Shown here: in pieces, positions 15,631 through 24,800 of the stretch
How positions within the stretch are numbered: the stretch's first letter is position 1
Layout: each line of letters opens with the position of its first letter
DNA from: CAYYFX01 sp964571855
Lineage (GTDB): Bacteria > ARS69
Assembly: GCA_964571855.1 (NCBI GenBank)
Contig: CAZNDO010000026.1
Location: forward strand, 1 to 52,869
DNA: 52,869 nt
Reading direction: 5' to 3'
The notes under the pieces: generated by a model
What the model was told of the DNA's origin: nothing
Seen by the model: only the letters and a program-made list of their open reading frames with translations
The model's database searches: none
Position numbers and translations under genes: made by a program

Positions 15631-18333
15631 CTAGCGGCGCAGGACGAGCTTGCGCGTGGACGACCCCGCATCCGTCGAGAGCCGGGCGAAGTACACGCCC
15701 GGCGCCGCGAAGCGGCCCGACGCGTCGCACCCGTCCCACGTGGCGACGTGCGCGCCCGCGTCGCGCGGACCGTCCTCCACCGTCCGCACGCGCCGCCCGC
15801 CGACGTCGAACACGTCCAGCGCGATGCGTCCCGCCGCCGGGATGGCGAAGGCGATGTCCGCGCCCGGCGCTCCGGCGCGCTGCGTGATCACGGTGATCGC
15901 CGGACGGTCGTCCAGCACCTCGTCGGACCCGGTCCGCGCCTCGCGCCCTGCGAAGACGACCTCCAGCCGGTACGGTTCGCGCCCCCGGATGGAGGAGAAG
16001 TCCAGCAGACGGAACGCGTGCGGCCCGGCCGCCGGCGCCTCGATCCACGCGAGCTCCGGGGAGTCCAGGGACGCCGCCGGCACGATGCCCTCGGGACCGA
16101 GCACGTACATGTCCAGGTCCACGGTGGGGAACTTCGTCCAGTCGTGCTGCCAGAGCAGGCGCGCGCCGAGCGCGGTGGTGCCGGGCGGCACGTCCACCTC
16201 GTGGATCGCCGTGCCGTCGCGCTCGAGGGTGCCGCGGAACACGCGATCGGGCTCGAGCTCCAGCGGCTCCGTCCACATCTCCACCGAGCCGGACATCACT
16301 CCGTAGTTCTGCAGGCCGCCCAGGAAGGTGATGCGCGCGCGTCCGGGCTCGGGGAGAGTCCAGTCGAACGCGTCGCCGGGCGCGACCGACGGCGCGGCGA
16401 ACACGTAGTCGCCGCTCCCGCCGCGCTTCGCCGAGTGGACGAACACGCCCAGATCGTCGCCGAGGAACGGGTTCGCGTCGCCGTCGTGCGCGACCGTCGG
16501 GAAGCGCAGGTGCACGACGCCCACGTCGTCCGGGATCTCCACGTAGAAGTCGAACGACTCGCCCGCGGCCAGCGGCGGCGCGTCGCCGGCAGCGGAGCCG
16601 CCGCGCAGTGACAGCCGCGCCGTGGTGGGATCGCGCGGGTCCAGCCGCGGCCCGCCCCACGGCGCCGGGTGCTCCAGGAGCTTCAGCGCGTCCGGCAGCA
16701 CGAGGAAGCCGCCGCCCTGTTCGCGCGCGGAGACGCGCTCGTAGTCCGCGATGGGCGACGCGCCGCGGACGAGCGCGCTCGTGATGCGGCGCGGGCCGTC
16801 CGCGTGCCCGCGGCAATGGCGCGAGACCGCCGCCAGCGCCGCCGCGCCCGCCACCGTCGGGGTGGAGAACGACGTGCCGGACCCGAAGCCGAACGACGGC
16901 GCGTCGGGGATGCCGTCCCCGGTGAAGTCCGCGAGCGTGCCGGAGAACGCGAAGAGCGCCGACGCCACGATCTCCGGCTTCACGCGCCCGTCGGCCGTGA
17001 GCCCGCGGGCCGCGAAATCCACCATCTGCAGCCCGTGCGGGTACGCCACGTCGCCGCTGCCCACCGGCAGGCCGAACAGCGCCTCGATGGCCACACGGAT
17101 GTGCACGGGGTCGATCGTGCCGCCCACGGTCAGGGCACGGTACGCGGAGCCCGGCGAGCCCACGGACACCTGCGCGGGACCTTCGTTGCTGGCCGCCACC
17201 ACGGGCACCATGCCGGAGCGCGCGGCGGCGTCCACGAGCCGATCCAGGAAGTACCGGCCGTCATTCAGCACCGGCCCGCTCAGGCTCATGCTGATCACGT
17301 CCACGTCCAGCGTGCCGCAGCGCTTCGCGGTGATGAGGCGATCGAGCGCCTCGCCGATCCGCGCGTCCGGGGCCGACCCGCCGCGGAACGGGAACACCTT
17401 GATCGCGTGGATGGAAGCGGCCGGCGCGGTGCCGAACAGGCGCACGCGCGTCACGTCGCCGTCCACCTCCACCGCACCGGGCGCGTGGTAGGCGATGGAC
17501 TGCGTGAGGTCGTCGTCCGTGGGGAGTTCGAGGTCCGCGTGCCCGGCGATGAGCCCGGCGCAGAACGTCCCGTGGTCGTCGTTCTCCACCGCGTCCCAGT
17601 CGAAGGAGTAGCCGTCGCCCACGTGGTCGCCGTCGACGTCGATCGCCTCCTCCTCCCCGGCGGGCACCAGGTTCCACCCGCCCACGACCGATCCCTCGAT
17701 GAGCGGATGGCCGGGGAACACGCCGCTGTCGATGATCGCGACCAGCGCGCCCTCCCCGTAGCCGGTCTCCTCCCAGACCTCCGCCGCGCGCGTGCGCGGC
17801 TCGTAGCCGAGGAACGTGGACTTCGGCCCGCCGTCGTCGCCACGGAGCGCGCCGGGAGCGACCGGCACGAGCCGGGCGCCGCGCGCCTCCAGCGACCATG
17901 TGGCGCCGGCTCCGGGCCGCACGCGCGTGCGATCCGGCCGCAGCCCGCGGGCGTCGAGCACGCCGAGGATCGCGGGCGTCGAGACCGCCTGGCGCACCCA
18001 GCGCTGCCGCTGCACCGAAACGACGCGCGCGTCGGCGGCGAGCGAGCCCATGTCGCTCTCCGGCACGAGCGCGGACACGGCCTCCACGTTCTCGAAGACG
18101 TGGGTCACCACGCCGCCCGCGGCGACGATGCGCGCGGCCAACCCGGCCGGATCGGCCGTCTCCACCACTACGGGCACCCGCCCGTCGCGGGCGGGGACGA
18201 GGTCCGGATCCTGCGCGCGGTCCTGCCGCTCGAGCGACGGGACCGCGAGCGCCGTCGCGGCGACGGCGACGAGGAACGGCACCACCGCGAACACGGCGGC
18301 AATGGCGCGGGGAACTCGGAGAGATCGGGACAT
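15631..18333 (-). CDS. Secreted subtilisin-like serine protease (S8) with FlgD-like C-terminus
   Basis: 900 aa. A signal peptide (about 1-30) is followed by an inhibitor-like propeptide region (about 50-110). The S8 catalytic domain shows D202 (AIIDSG), H254 (DDHGTFCAG), the oxyanion Asn383 (ASNEGP) and S488 in GSGTSFSTPTVAG. Residues about 540-790 are beta-rich modules. The C-terminus (about 815-900) is a FlgD-like/T9SS-like module with FDVGGRRVRTVEDG and GVYFARL and a terminal Arg-Arg. The start was set at ATG 18333 because a perfect AGGAGG lies at 18341-18346; a TTG 18 bp upstream is less likely. An acidic Asp/Gly-rich insert (IDVDGDHVGDG, 231-241) could bind calcium. Probably a secreted or surface-attached protease. 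Confidence 0.92.
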   Translation of the reverse strand: MSRSLRVPRAIAAVFAVVPFLVAVAATALAVPSLERQDRAQDPDLVPARDGRVPVVVETADPAGLAARIVAAGGVVTHVFENVEAVSALVPESDMGSLAADARVVSVQRQRWVRQAVSTPAILGVLDARGLRPDRTRVRPGAGATWSLEARGARLVPVAPGALRGDDGGPKSTFLGYEPRTRAAEVWEETGYGEGALVAIIDSGVFPGHPLIEGSVVGGWNLVPAGEEEAIDVDGDHVGDGYSFDWDAVENDDHGTFCAGLIAGHADLELPTDDDLTQSIAYHAPGAVEVDGDVTRVRLFGTAPAASIHAIKVFPFRGGSAPDARIGEALDRLITAKRCGTLDVDVISMSLSGPVLNDGRYFLDRLVDAAARSGMVPVVAASNEGPAQVSVGSPGSAYRALTVGGTIDPVHIRVAIEALFGLPVGSGDVAYPHGLQMVDFAARGLTADGRVKPEIVASALFAFSGTLADFTGDGIPDAPSFGFGSGTSFSTPTVAGAAALAAVSRHCRGHADGPRRITSALVRGASPIADYERVSAREQGGGFLVLPDALKLLEHPAPWGGPRLDPRDPTTARLSLRGGSAAGDAPPLAAGESFDFYVEIPDDVGVVHLRFPTVAHDGDANPFLGDDLGVFVHSAKRGGSGDYVFAAPSVAPGDAFDWTLPEPGRARITFLGGLQNYGVMSGSVEMWTEPLELEPDRVFRGTLERDGTAIHEVDVPPGTTALGARLLWQHDWTKFPTVDLDMYVLGPEGIVPAASLDSPELAWIEAPAAGPHAFRLLDFSSIRGREPYRLEVVFAGREARTGSDEVLDDRPAITVITQRAGAPGADIAFAIPAAGRIALDVFDVGGRRVRTVEDGPRDAGAHVATWDGCDASGRFAAPGVYFARLSTDAGSSTRKLVLRR

Positions 18334-18816
18334 GGGGCGGCCTCCTGGCAAGCGGGCGAAGCACGGATGACGAGGCGGGCTCGCGGAGAGGGCCGTCCGC
18401 GGGAGTCCGCAGGGGGAACCGGGCGCGATTCTATACCCGGAAGGCCGCGGAGTCGGTTGCGGAAGGGCCCGCGGGAGCGCCGCGGGCCGGGAGCCGGGAC
18501 GGGAACAAGCCGTCGTCCCGGCCCCGTGCGGGCGGGAGGCGCCGGGACCGCCCCGGGGAGGGATTGCGAGGGCACTCCCCGGGACGAGCGTCCCAGCGCC
18601 CCCACTCTAGCCACCCCACCCCCACCCCGCCACCGACCGGAGGTAAATCCACTCCTGGTTCACAGATTGTGGATGGCTCCGGGGGACTGGGACGCGAGGC
18701 TTCTAACCATCTGTGACTATTGGCGTTATGGAATCTGCCTCGTCCGACCTGCGAACCCCGATCCCGGCGAACAACAATCTGTGAACCACAAGGGGGGAGT
18801 TGCCGATTGTGGGGGA
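18334..18816. other. 483-bp divergent intergenic region
   Basis: No gene is recognised. It lies between the subtilase (minus) and the first polysaccharide gene (plus). The first 300 bp are GC-rich and featureless apart from the subtilase ribosome binding site. The last 170 bp are clearly more AT-rich and carry the repeated ATCTGTGA/TCACAGAT motif. No -35/-10 pair at standard spacing is convincing. Confidence 0.5.
18656..18788. promoter_or_regulatory. 15-bp inverted repeat pair, possible operator of the polysaccharide locus
   Basis: TGGTTCACAGATTGT at 18656-18670 is the exact reverse complement of ACAATCTGTGAACCA at 18774-18788. A third, partial copy with ATCTGTGA lies at 18709-18716. The array ends 28 bp before the ATG of the GT4-methyltransferase gene, in an AT-rich patch. 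This arrangement suits a transcription factor binding two distant sites, possibly with looping. No regulator gene is adjacent. Confidence 0.55.
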
Positions 18817-20481
18817 ATGCGACAGGAAGATGCCCCCCTCCGGGTCCTCGTGGCCTGGTTCCGGTTCGGCCTCAACGGCTCCATCGCGCGCGTCCTCCGC
18901 TTCGCCGAGGAGGCCGGGCGGATGGGGCATTCCGTCGAGTTCGCGTCGCTGACCGGGGAGACGCGGCGGGAGTGGCCGGAGGGGCCGGCGATCCTCGGGG
19001 CGGAAGGACTGACGGCCGGGCGCTGGGATGCCGTGCTCGTGCCGGGGGCCGGCGAGGGGCCGCTGCAGCGGCTCGCGGATCTGCGGGATCCGCGGTTCGG
19101 GCGGCGCATCCAGCTCGTGCTGAACGATGCCGCGCGGCTGGATCGGTTCGCGGAAGTGAATGCGCACTTCGCGCCGGACACCATCGTGTTCAACAACTCG
19201 GCCTGGACGCCGTACGACATGCGGCGGCTCCAGGCGCGGGCGTACCACGTGCTGCCGGGCGCGGTGGACACCGCGCGCTTCGCGCCGCGGGCGGCGGGTG
19301 CCGCACGGCGCGGCGACGGGCGCTTCGTCGTGGGCGCGTACGCGCGCAAGGGGCTCGACGCGGTGCTCGATGCGATGGACCGCCTCGGCCGGGGCGCGAC
19401 GCTGCACGTCTTCGGGGAGATCCCCGGCGAGACGGCGGCGCGCGCCGACGCGCTCGCGGCGCGCGGCCGCCTCGTGCCCGCGGGCGAGCTGTTCGGCGAC
19501 GCCCTCGCGCGCTGGTACGGCGGGCTGGACGCGTTCGTGTCGGTGGAGACCTCCGCGGGCTGGAGCAACCCGGTCGCGGAGGCGATGGCCTCCGGGCTGC
19601 CGTGCGTCGCCGGACGCGGCGGCACGGTGGATTTCGTGGAGCCCGGGCGCAACGCGTTGCGCGTGGACGAGGCGACCGGCACGGCGATCGCCGCCGCGCT
19701 CGAGGCGCTGCGCGCCGATCCCGCGCGCGCCGCCGTCCTCGGGAGGGCGGCCGCCGCGACGATGCGGCGCTTCCCCTGGTCGGAGTGGTCGCGGGAGCTG
19801 CTGCGCCTGGTCGCCGCGCCGGCGCCGCGGCCGTACTACCGCGATGTCGAGCGCGGGCTGTTCGGGAAGTGGGACCCGGAGGAGCGGCTGCGCGGGCTGG
19901 AGCCCGTGCTGGCGGAAGCGCGCGACGCCTCCGTGCTGGACCTCGGCGCGGCGGAAGGGGTGGTCTCCGGGGCGCTCGCGCGCGCCGGGGCGCGGGTGCT
20001 GCATGCCTTCGAACGGGACCCGGAGCGCGTGGCGGCCGCGGCCGCGCTGCTGGGCGGGATGGACGGACCGGACGAGACGCGCGCGGAGACGGCCGACCTC
20101 GCGGACTGGGCCGCCTTCGCGCGCTCGTTCGCGGATTCGCTCCGGCCGCGATACGACATCGTGCTCTTCCTCGGCCTGTACCACCACCTGCCGGCCGACG
20201 CGCGCGACGCGTCCCTGCGGGGTGCGCTCGCGCGCGCGGAGCGGTGGTTCGCGGTGCGCACGCCGCCGTCGCTCGCGGCGGCGGCGCGACGCGTGATCGA
20301 GGACGGGGCCGGATGGTCGCTGCACTCGGCCGCGAAGGGCGACGAGGACACGGGCTGGCTGGGAATCTACCGGCGCGAGACGGCCGGACGGGACGCGTCG
20401 CGGACGCCGCGGGTGCCGGTTGCGCGCCCGGAGCGCGCCGAGACCGCGCCGCCGGTCGCCGCGCACGAGGTGTTGCCGTGA
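18817..20481 (+). CDS. Glycosyltransferase GT4 - SAM methyltransferase fusion
   Basis: 554 aa. Residues about 8-335 form a GT-B glycosyltransferase; the GT4 donor-site block reads DAFVSVETSAGWSNPVAEAM then ASGLPCVAGRGGTVDF. Residues about 340-530 form a class I methyltransferase, with motif I VLDLGAAEGVVSGALARAGA, an acidic residue at the end of the next strand (FERDP) and YDIVLFLGLYHHL near motif IV. The protein could add a sugar and then methylate the glycan. No signal peptide, so cytoplasmic. The ATG at 18817 was chosen as the first start after the operator-like repeats. GGGGGA abuts it directly, so initiation strength is unclear. Its TGA overlaps the next GTG (GTGA). First gene of the surface-polysaccharide locus. 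Confidence 0.85.
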   Translation: MRQEDAPLRVLVAWFRFGLNGSIARVLRFAEEAGRMGHSVEFASLTGETRREWPEGPAILGAEGLTAGRWDAVLVPGAGEGPLQRLADLRDPRFGRRIQLVLNDAARLDRFAEVNAHFAPDTIVFNNSAWTPYDMRRLQARAYHVLPGAVDTARFAPRAAGAARRGDGRFVVGAYARKGLDAVLDAMDRLGRGATLHVFGEIPGETAARADALAARGRLVPAGELFGDALARWYGGLDAFVSVETSAGWSNPVAEAMASGLPCVAGRGGTVDFVEPGRNALRVDEATGTAIAAALEALRADPARAAVLGRAAAATMRRFPWSEWSRELLRLVAAPAPRPYYRDVERGLFGKWDPEERLRGLEPVLAEARDASVLDLGAAEGVVSGALARAGARVLHAFERDPERVAAAAALLGGMDGPDETRAETADLADWAAFARSFADSLRPRYDIVLFLGLYHHLPADARDASLRGALARAERWFAVRTPPSLAAAARRVIEDGAGWSLHSAAKGDEDTGWLGIYRRETAGRDASRTPRVPVARPERAETAPPVAAHEVLP

Positions 20482-21800
20482 GGAACCTGCTCCTGATCGT
20501 GGTGGACTGCGCGCGCGCCGAGAAGACCGTGACGGAAGTGGCCTGCGCGTCCCCGGGCACGCGGCGCTCCGCGCTGCTCCCGGGCTGGGACTCCCTGCGC
20601 CGCGCCGGCGCCACCTGGACGCAGTACGTGGCCGTATCCAGCACGACGACGCCGAACTTCGCCACGATGCTCACGGGGCTGCTGCCGCACGAGCACGGCG
20701 TGGTGGAGCACTCCCGGCACACGCTGCGCGACGTGCCCACGCTGGCGCGGATCCTGCGCGAGCGCGGCGTCCGCACGCACGCGGAGGTCACGGGACCGCT
20801 GCGTCCCGAGGCGGGCCTGGATCGAGGCTTCGACGGGTACGTCTGGCGCGACCGCGCCGAGCACCTGGACGCGGGCTTCGGCGAGCGCGTGCGACGGGTG
20901 CTGCGCGAGCTGCCCGAGCCGTGGTTCCTCGTGGTGCACGTCTGGGAGGCGCACATGCCCTACCACGTGCCCGCGGAGTACGCGACCGCGAAGCACGGCG
21001 CCACCGCCTACGACCGCGCGCTCGCCGCGCAGGACGCGCAGCTGCGCCGCCTGCTCGGGACCGTGGACCTCGCGCGCACGTCGGTGGTCCTGTGCGGCGA
21101 CCACGGCGAGCGGCTGCACGAGGACTGGATGCTCCGGCGCGAGCTCGGGGCCGCGGACGCGGCCGCCTACGCCGCGTGGAACGCGTTCCATCGCGGCAAG
21201 GCCGTCGTGGACCACGACGCGTGGTTCGCGCACGCCACCCGCGAACTCGGCGGGGCCACCGCCCGCATCTACGCGCACAACGTCCTCGGGCACGGGTTCC
21301 ACCTGACGGACGACCTGGTCCGCACGCCGCTCGTCATCGTGGATCCCCGCTGCCCGGCGGGCGCCTCCCGCGCGGAGCTGCGCTCGCAGGCGGACCTCTT
21401 CCCCACGCTGCTGGATCTCGCCGGCCTGCCCGCATCGGAGCACGGCATCGCCGCGCGCTCGTTCCTCCGCGCGAAGGGACCGGACGCCGTCTACGTGGAG
21501 GCGAACGGCTCGGGCGGTCGGCAGCTCGCCGCCCGCTGCCGGCTGCGCGGGGCGCGCACCGAGCGGTTCAAGTACTGGCGCGTGGAGGCGGAGGGCGTGG
21601 AGCACCGCGTGCTCTGGGACCTGGCCGCGGACCCGCGCGAGACCCACGACGTCTCCGCGTGCTTCCCGGACGTCACGGATGCGCTGGACGCGCGGGTGAC
21701 GCGATGGCTGAGTCGCGCGCCGGCCGGGGCGCCGCGCACGCTGGCGCCCGAGGAGGAAGCCGCGCTGGCGACCACGCTGCGCTCCCTCGGCTACCTCTGA
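20478..21800 (+). CDS. Sulfatase-fold hydrolase (alkaline phosphatase superfamily)
   Basis: 440 aa. Seen: an N-terminal metal-ligand segment LLLIVVDCARAE with D10, then SSTTTPNFATMLTGLLPHEHG, where sulfatases carry C/S-x-P-S-R. Here the nucleophile position is T57 (T-T-P-N-F), so formylglycine cannot form there. A later metal site is GDHGERL, and a second segment HNVLGHGFHLTDDLVRTPL is also present. The C-terminus LRSLGYL is the usual ending of many bacterial sulfatase-family proteins. No signal peptide is visible, which is unusual for a sulfatase. It may instead hydrolyse or transfer a phospho-group, as Thr-dependent EptA/LtaS-type members do. The GTG at 20478 overlaps the previous stop; GAGG lies 7 bp upstream. 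Confidence 0.8.
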   Translation: MRNLLLIVVDCARAEKTVTEVACASPGTRRSALLPGWDSLRRAGATWTQYVAVSSTTTPNFATMLTGLLPHEHGVVEHSRHTLRDVPTLARILRERGVRTHAEVTGPLRPEAGLDRGFDGYVWRDRAEHLDAGFGERVRRVLRELPEPWFLVVHVWEAHMPYHVPAEYATAKHGATAYDRALAAQDAQLRRLLGTVDLARTSVVLCGDHGERLHEDWMLRRELGAADAAAYAAWNAFHRGKAVVDHDAWFAHATRELGGATARIYAHNVLGHGFHLTDDLVRTPLVIVDPRCPAGASRAELRSQADLFPTLLDLAGLPASEHGIAARSFLRAKGPDAVYVEANGSGGRQLAARCRLRGARTERFKYWRVEAEGVEHRVLWDLAADPRETHDVSACFPDVTDALDARVTRWLSRAPAGAPRTLAPEEEAALATTLRSLGYL

Positions 21801-21814
21801 GTTCCCTCGGCTAC
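21783..21814 (+). repeat. Tandem duplication across the sulfatase stop codon
   Basis: TCCCTCGGCTAC occurs at 21783-21794 and again at 21803-21814, a 20-bp period. The first copy encodes the C-terminal S-L-G-Y-L and the stop; the second lies just past the stop and would encode S-L-G-Y again. It looks like a recent short tandem duplication. Confidence 0.8.
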
Positions 21815-21830
21815 GGCTCCACGTGACCGC

Positions 21831-21845
21831 CGGCGCGGGGCGCCG
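21831..21845. terminator. Short GC hairpin at a convergent junction
   Basis: CGGCGC and GCGCCG form a perfect 6-bp stem around GGG, exactly between the stops of the sulfatase-like gene (21800) and the GT2 gene (21846). There is no T-tract, so a termination role is inferred from position only. Confidence 0.3.
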
Positions 21846-24800
21846 TCAGCGCGCGCTCACGCCCGCGCCCGCGCGCGTCCGGGCGTCGTAGTCCGCGCCC
21901 TCGGTGCGGTCGAGGTGCGGGTGGTGCACCCACGCGCCGCGCGCGCACGCCACGCGCATCCGCGCGCCGCGCAGCCGGGCGAAGAGATCGAACAGCGCGT
22001 CCTCGAGGGGAAGTCCCTCGTCCAGGCCCCCGGCCCGCGCCACCGCGGCCGCATCCAGCAGCAGGCAGAACGCGCCCAGGTGCGGCACGTCCGCGAGCCG
22101 CCCGCCGTCGCGCTGCCGCCGCTTGCGGGCGACGCGCTCGAAGTCCGCCGCCTTCACCCCCGGCGAGCCGCCGCGCTGCCCGGCGGGCGCCGCGTGCGCG
22201 ACCGGCCCCACGGCCGCCAGCCCGCGCACCGTGACCGCTGCGGTCATCAGTTCCCGCAGCGCCTCCTCCGGCACGGCGCAGTCCGGCCCGACGAGCAGCA
22301 CGTGGCCCTCCCGACCGAGCGCCGCCGCCAACTCCGCGGTGGTCCTCCACCGGGGCACGGGCCCCTGGTGGCCATGGCGCTCGAGCAGTGCCCGCGGCCC
22401 GTCGCCCGGCTCCTCCGTTCCGACCACGCCCACCGTGAGCCGCCGCACGGTCCCGCCGCCGTTCGCGGACGGAGGGCCCCCGGGCGCGGCGCCCGGCACG
22501 GCGGTCGCGTCGTCGCTCCGGGCGCCCGTCGCGGCGACGGCGGGGGCGGCGGTCGGCGCCATCGTCGCGGCGCCCGCCGCGACCTTCGCCCGGTCCTGGA
22601 ACCAGCGCGCCTCGTGCCGCGGCTCGTGCGTGTTCGCCAGCACGGGCAGGGACACGCGCGGCCGGCGCGGCTTCGCCGCGAGCTCGTCGAACGGGTACGG
22701 CGCATCCGGGCGCGCCGCGGGATCCATCCCCCACTTCGTCCGGAACAGGTCGAAGTTGCGCTCGATGGACGCGCGGTAGTCGATGCCCTCGCCCGCGAAC
22801 GTGCGGCTGCCCGTGTGGTGCACGAACACGCCCGTGGCGATGCGCGTCTTCCAGCCGTGCTGGTGCGCGCGGAGGCAGTAGTCGTCGTCCTCGCAGTTGC
22901 CGGAGCCGAAGGTCTCGTCGAAGCCCCCGATCGAGTCCAGGACCTCGCGCCGCATGATCCAGCAGAAGCCCACGAGCCGCCGCGCCGCGGCGCTCCGGCC
23001 GCCGTGCTCCGCGGCCCGCGCCGCCGCCAGCTCCTCCATCCCGGCCAGCGTCGTGTACTTCGCGTCCGGCAGCACCTGCGGTCCGGACGCGTGGTTCGTC
23101 ACGGGGCCCACGATGCCGGCCTCGGGGTGCGCGTCCAGCACGTCCGCCAGACCGCCCAGCCAGCCCTCGGTGAGGATCGTGTCGTTGTTCAGGACGACGA
23201 TGCGCCGCCCGCGCGCCAGGGAGAACGCCTGGTTGTTGCCCGCCGCGAAGCCGCGGTTCGTCGCGTTCGCCACGACGCGCACGTTCGGCCGCCCGAGCAG
23301 CGACTCGAAGTACTCGCGCGTCCCGTCGGTGGAGCCGTTGTCCACGAGGATCAGCTCGTGCGGCTCCGGCGTGTGCTTGTCCAGCGACGCGATGCAGCGA
23401 CGCGTGTGCTCGAGCTGGTTCCGGGCGAGGATGACGATCGAGACGACCGCGTCCGGCGCCGGCGCCCAGTTCTCCCGCGCCGTCCACTCCCGGATCGGCG
23501 TGCGGTCCGCGAGCCGCCGCGACCCGTCGGTCCCCTCCACGAGGTCCGGCTCCACCCGCCCGAACCAGCGCGAGGACAGCAGGGTCTCGTTGGAGCGCGT
23601 GCGCGACCAGCGCTCCGGGCCGGACATGGACTCGTGGTGCACCAGCACGCTCTCCGGCTCGTACACCACGCGCCAGCCGCGCTCGCGCACCTTCAGGCAC
23701 AGGTCCACGTCCTCGTAGCCGTTCCAGAAGAAGTCGTCGAAGCCGTGCACGTCCTCGAACGCGCGGCGGCGCACGAGCAGGCACGCGCCGGTCACCACCT
23801 GCATCTCCATGCGGCGGTTCGCGGGCGGGAAGTCCGCGGGCTCGCCGTAGTGCACGTGGAAGGCGCCGAGCGGCACGGTGCGGCTGTTGCGGTGCAGGAG
23901 CGCCACGCCGGCGTGCTGCAGCCGCCCGTCCGGGAACAGCAGCTTCGACCCCGCGATGCCCACGTCCGCGGCCTCGTCGAGCCGGGCGAGCAGCGGCTCC
24001 AGCCACCCGGGCTTCGCCTCCACGTCGTTGTTCAGGAACAGGAGGTTCGGCGTGGCGGCAAGCGCGGCGCCCTGGTTGCACGCCACGGCGAAGCCCTGGT
24101 TCCGTTCGTTCACCACGATCTTCACGTTCCCGGACAGCGCGGACAGCAGGGCCGGCGTGTCGTCGCGCGAGCCGTTGTCCACGAGGATCACCTCGTACGC
24201 GCCGTCCGGCGTGTTCGCGGCCAGCGCCTCCAGGCACTTGCGCGTGAGATGCACCTGGTTGAACAGCGGGATCACGATCGACACGCGCGGGTGGCCCTCG
24301 AGCGCGTCCGGCATGCGGGTCACGCGGGTGCCCTCGCGCTGCAGCCACGGCGACGCCGGAGTCCCGCCCGCGCCACCGGCCCCGGTCGTGCGCGCGGTCG
24401 CCGCCTCCGCGAGCCGCGCGGTGAGCTCCGCGATACGCGCGCTGCGCCGTGCGAGACGCTGCTCGTCCCGGGCGCGTCCGAGTTCCAGCGCGTCCGCCCA
24501 CGGTTCGTACAGTGCGCGCGCCTCGGCCGCGCGCGCCCGCAGCGCGTCGAACACCGCGTCGGTGTCCTCGCCGGCGGCCGCGCGCTGCCACGCGCGCAGC
24601 GCGTCGGTGAACAGCGCGGGCAGGCCGCTGCTCCCCGCCCCGCGCTGGTGGCGCAGCTTCGGATCCAGGAACGACCGCACCGCCGCCATCGCCGCGTCCG
24701 CGTCGCCGAGATCCAGTGCGGCCGCCAGACGCGCCGTCTCCGCGCGCGGCTCGGCCAGCAGCCGCTCGTACGTCACGAACGCGCGGCGCTCCCCGCGGGT

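Noticed and set aside
9929..15634. A 1901-codon open frame on the plus strand covering several recognised genes on both strands
   Set aside because: High GC removes stop codons in other frames. The translation is compositionally biased (Arg/Ser/Ala/Pro), has no domain, and overlaps genes with clear motifs.
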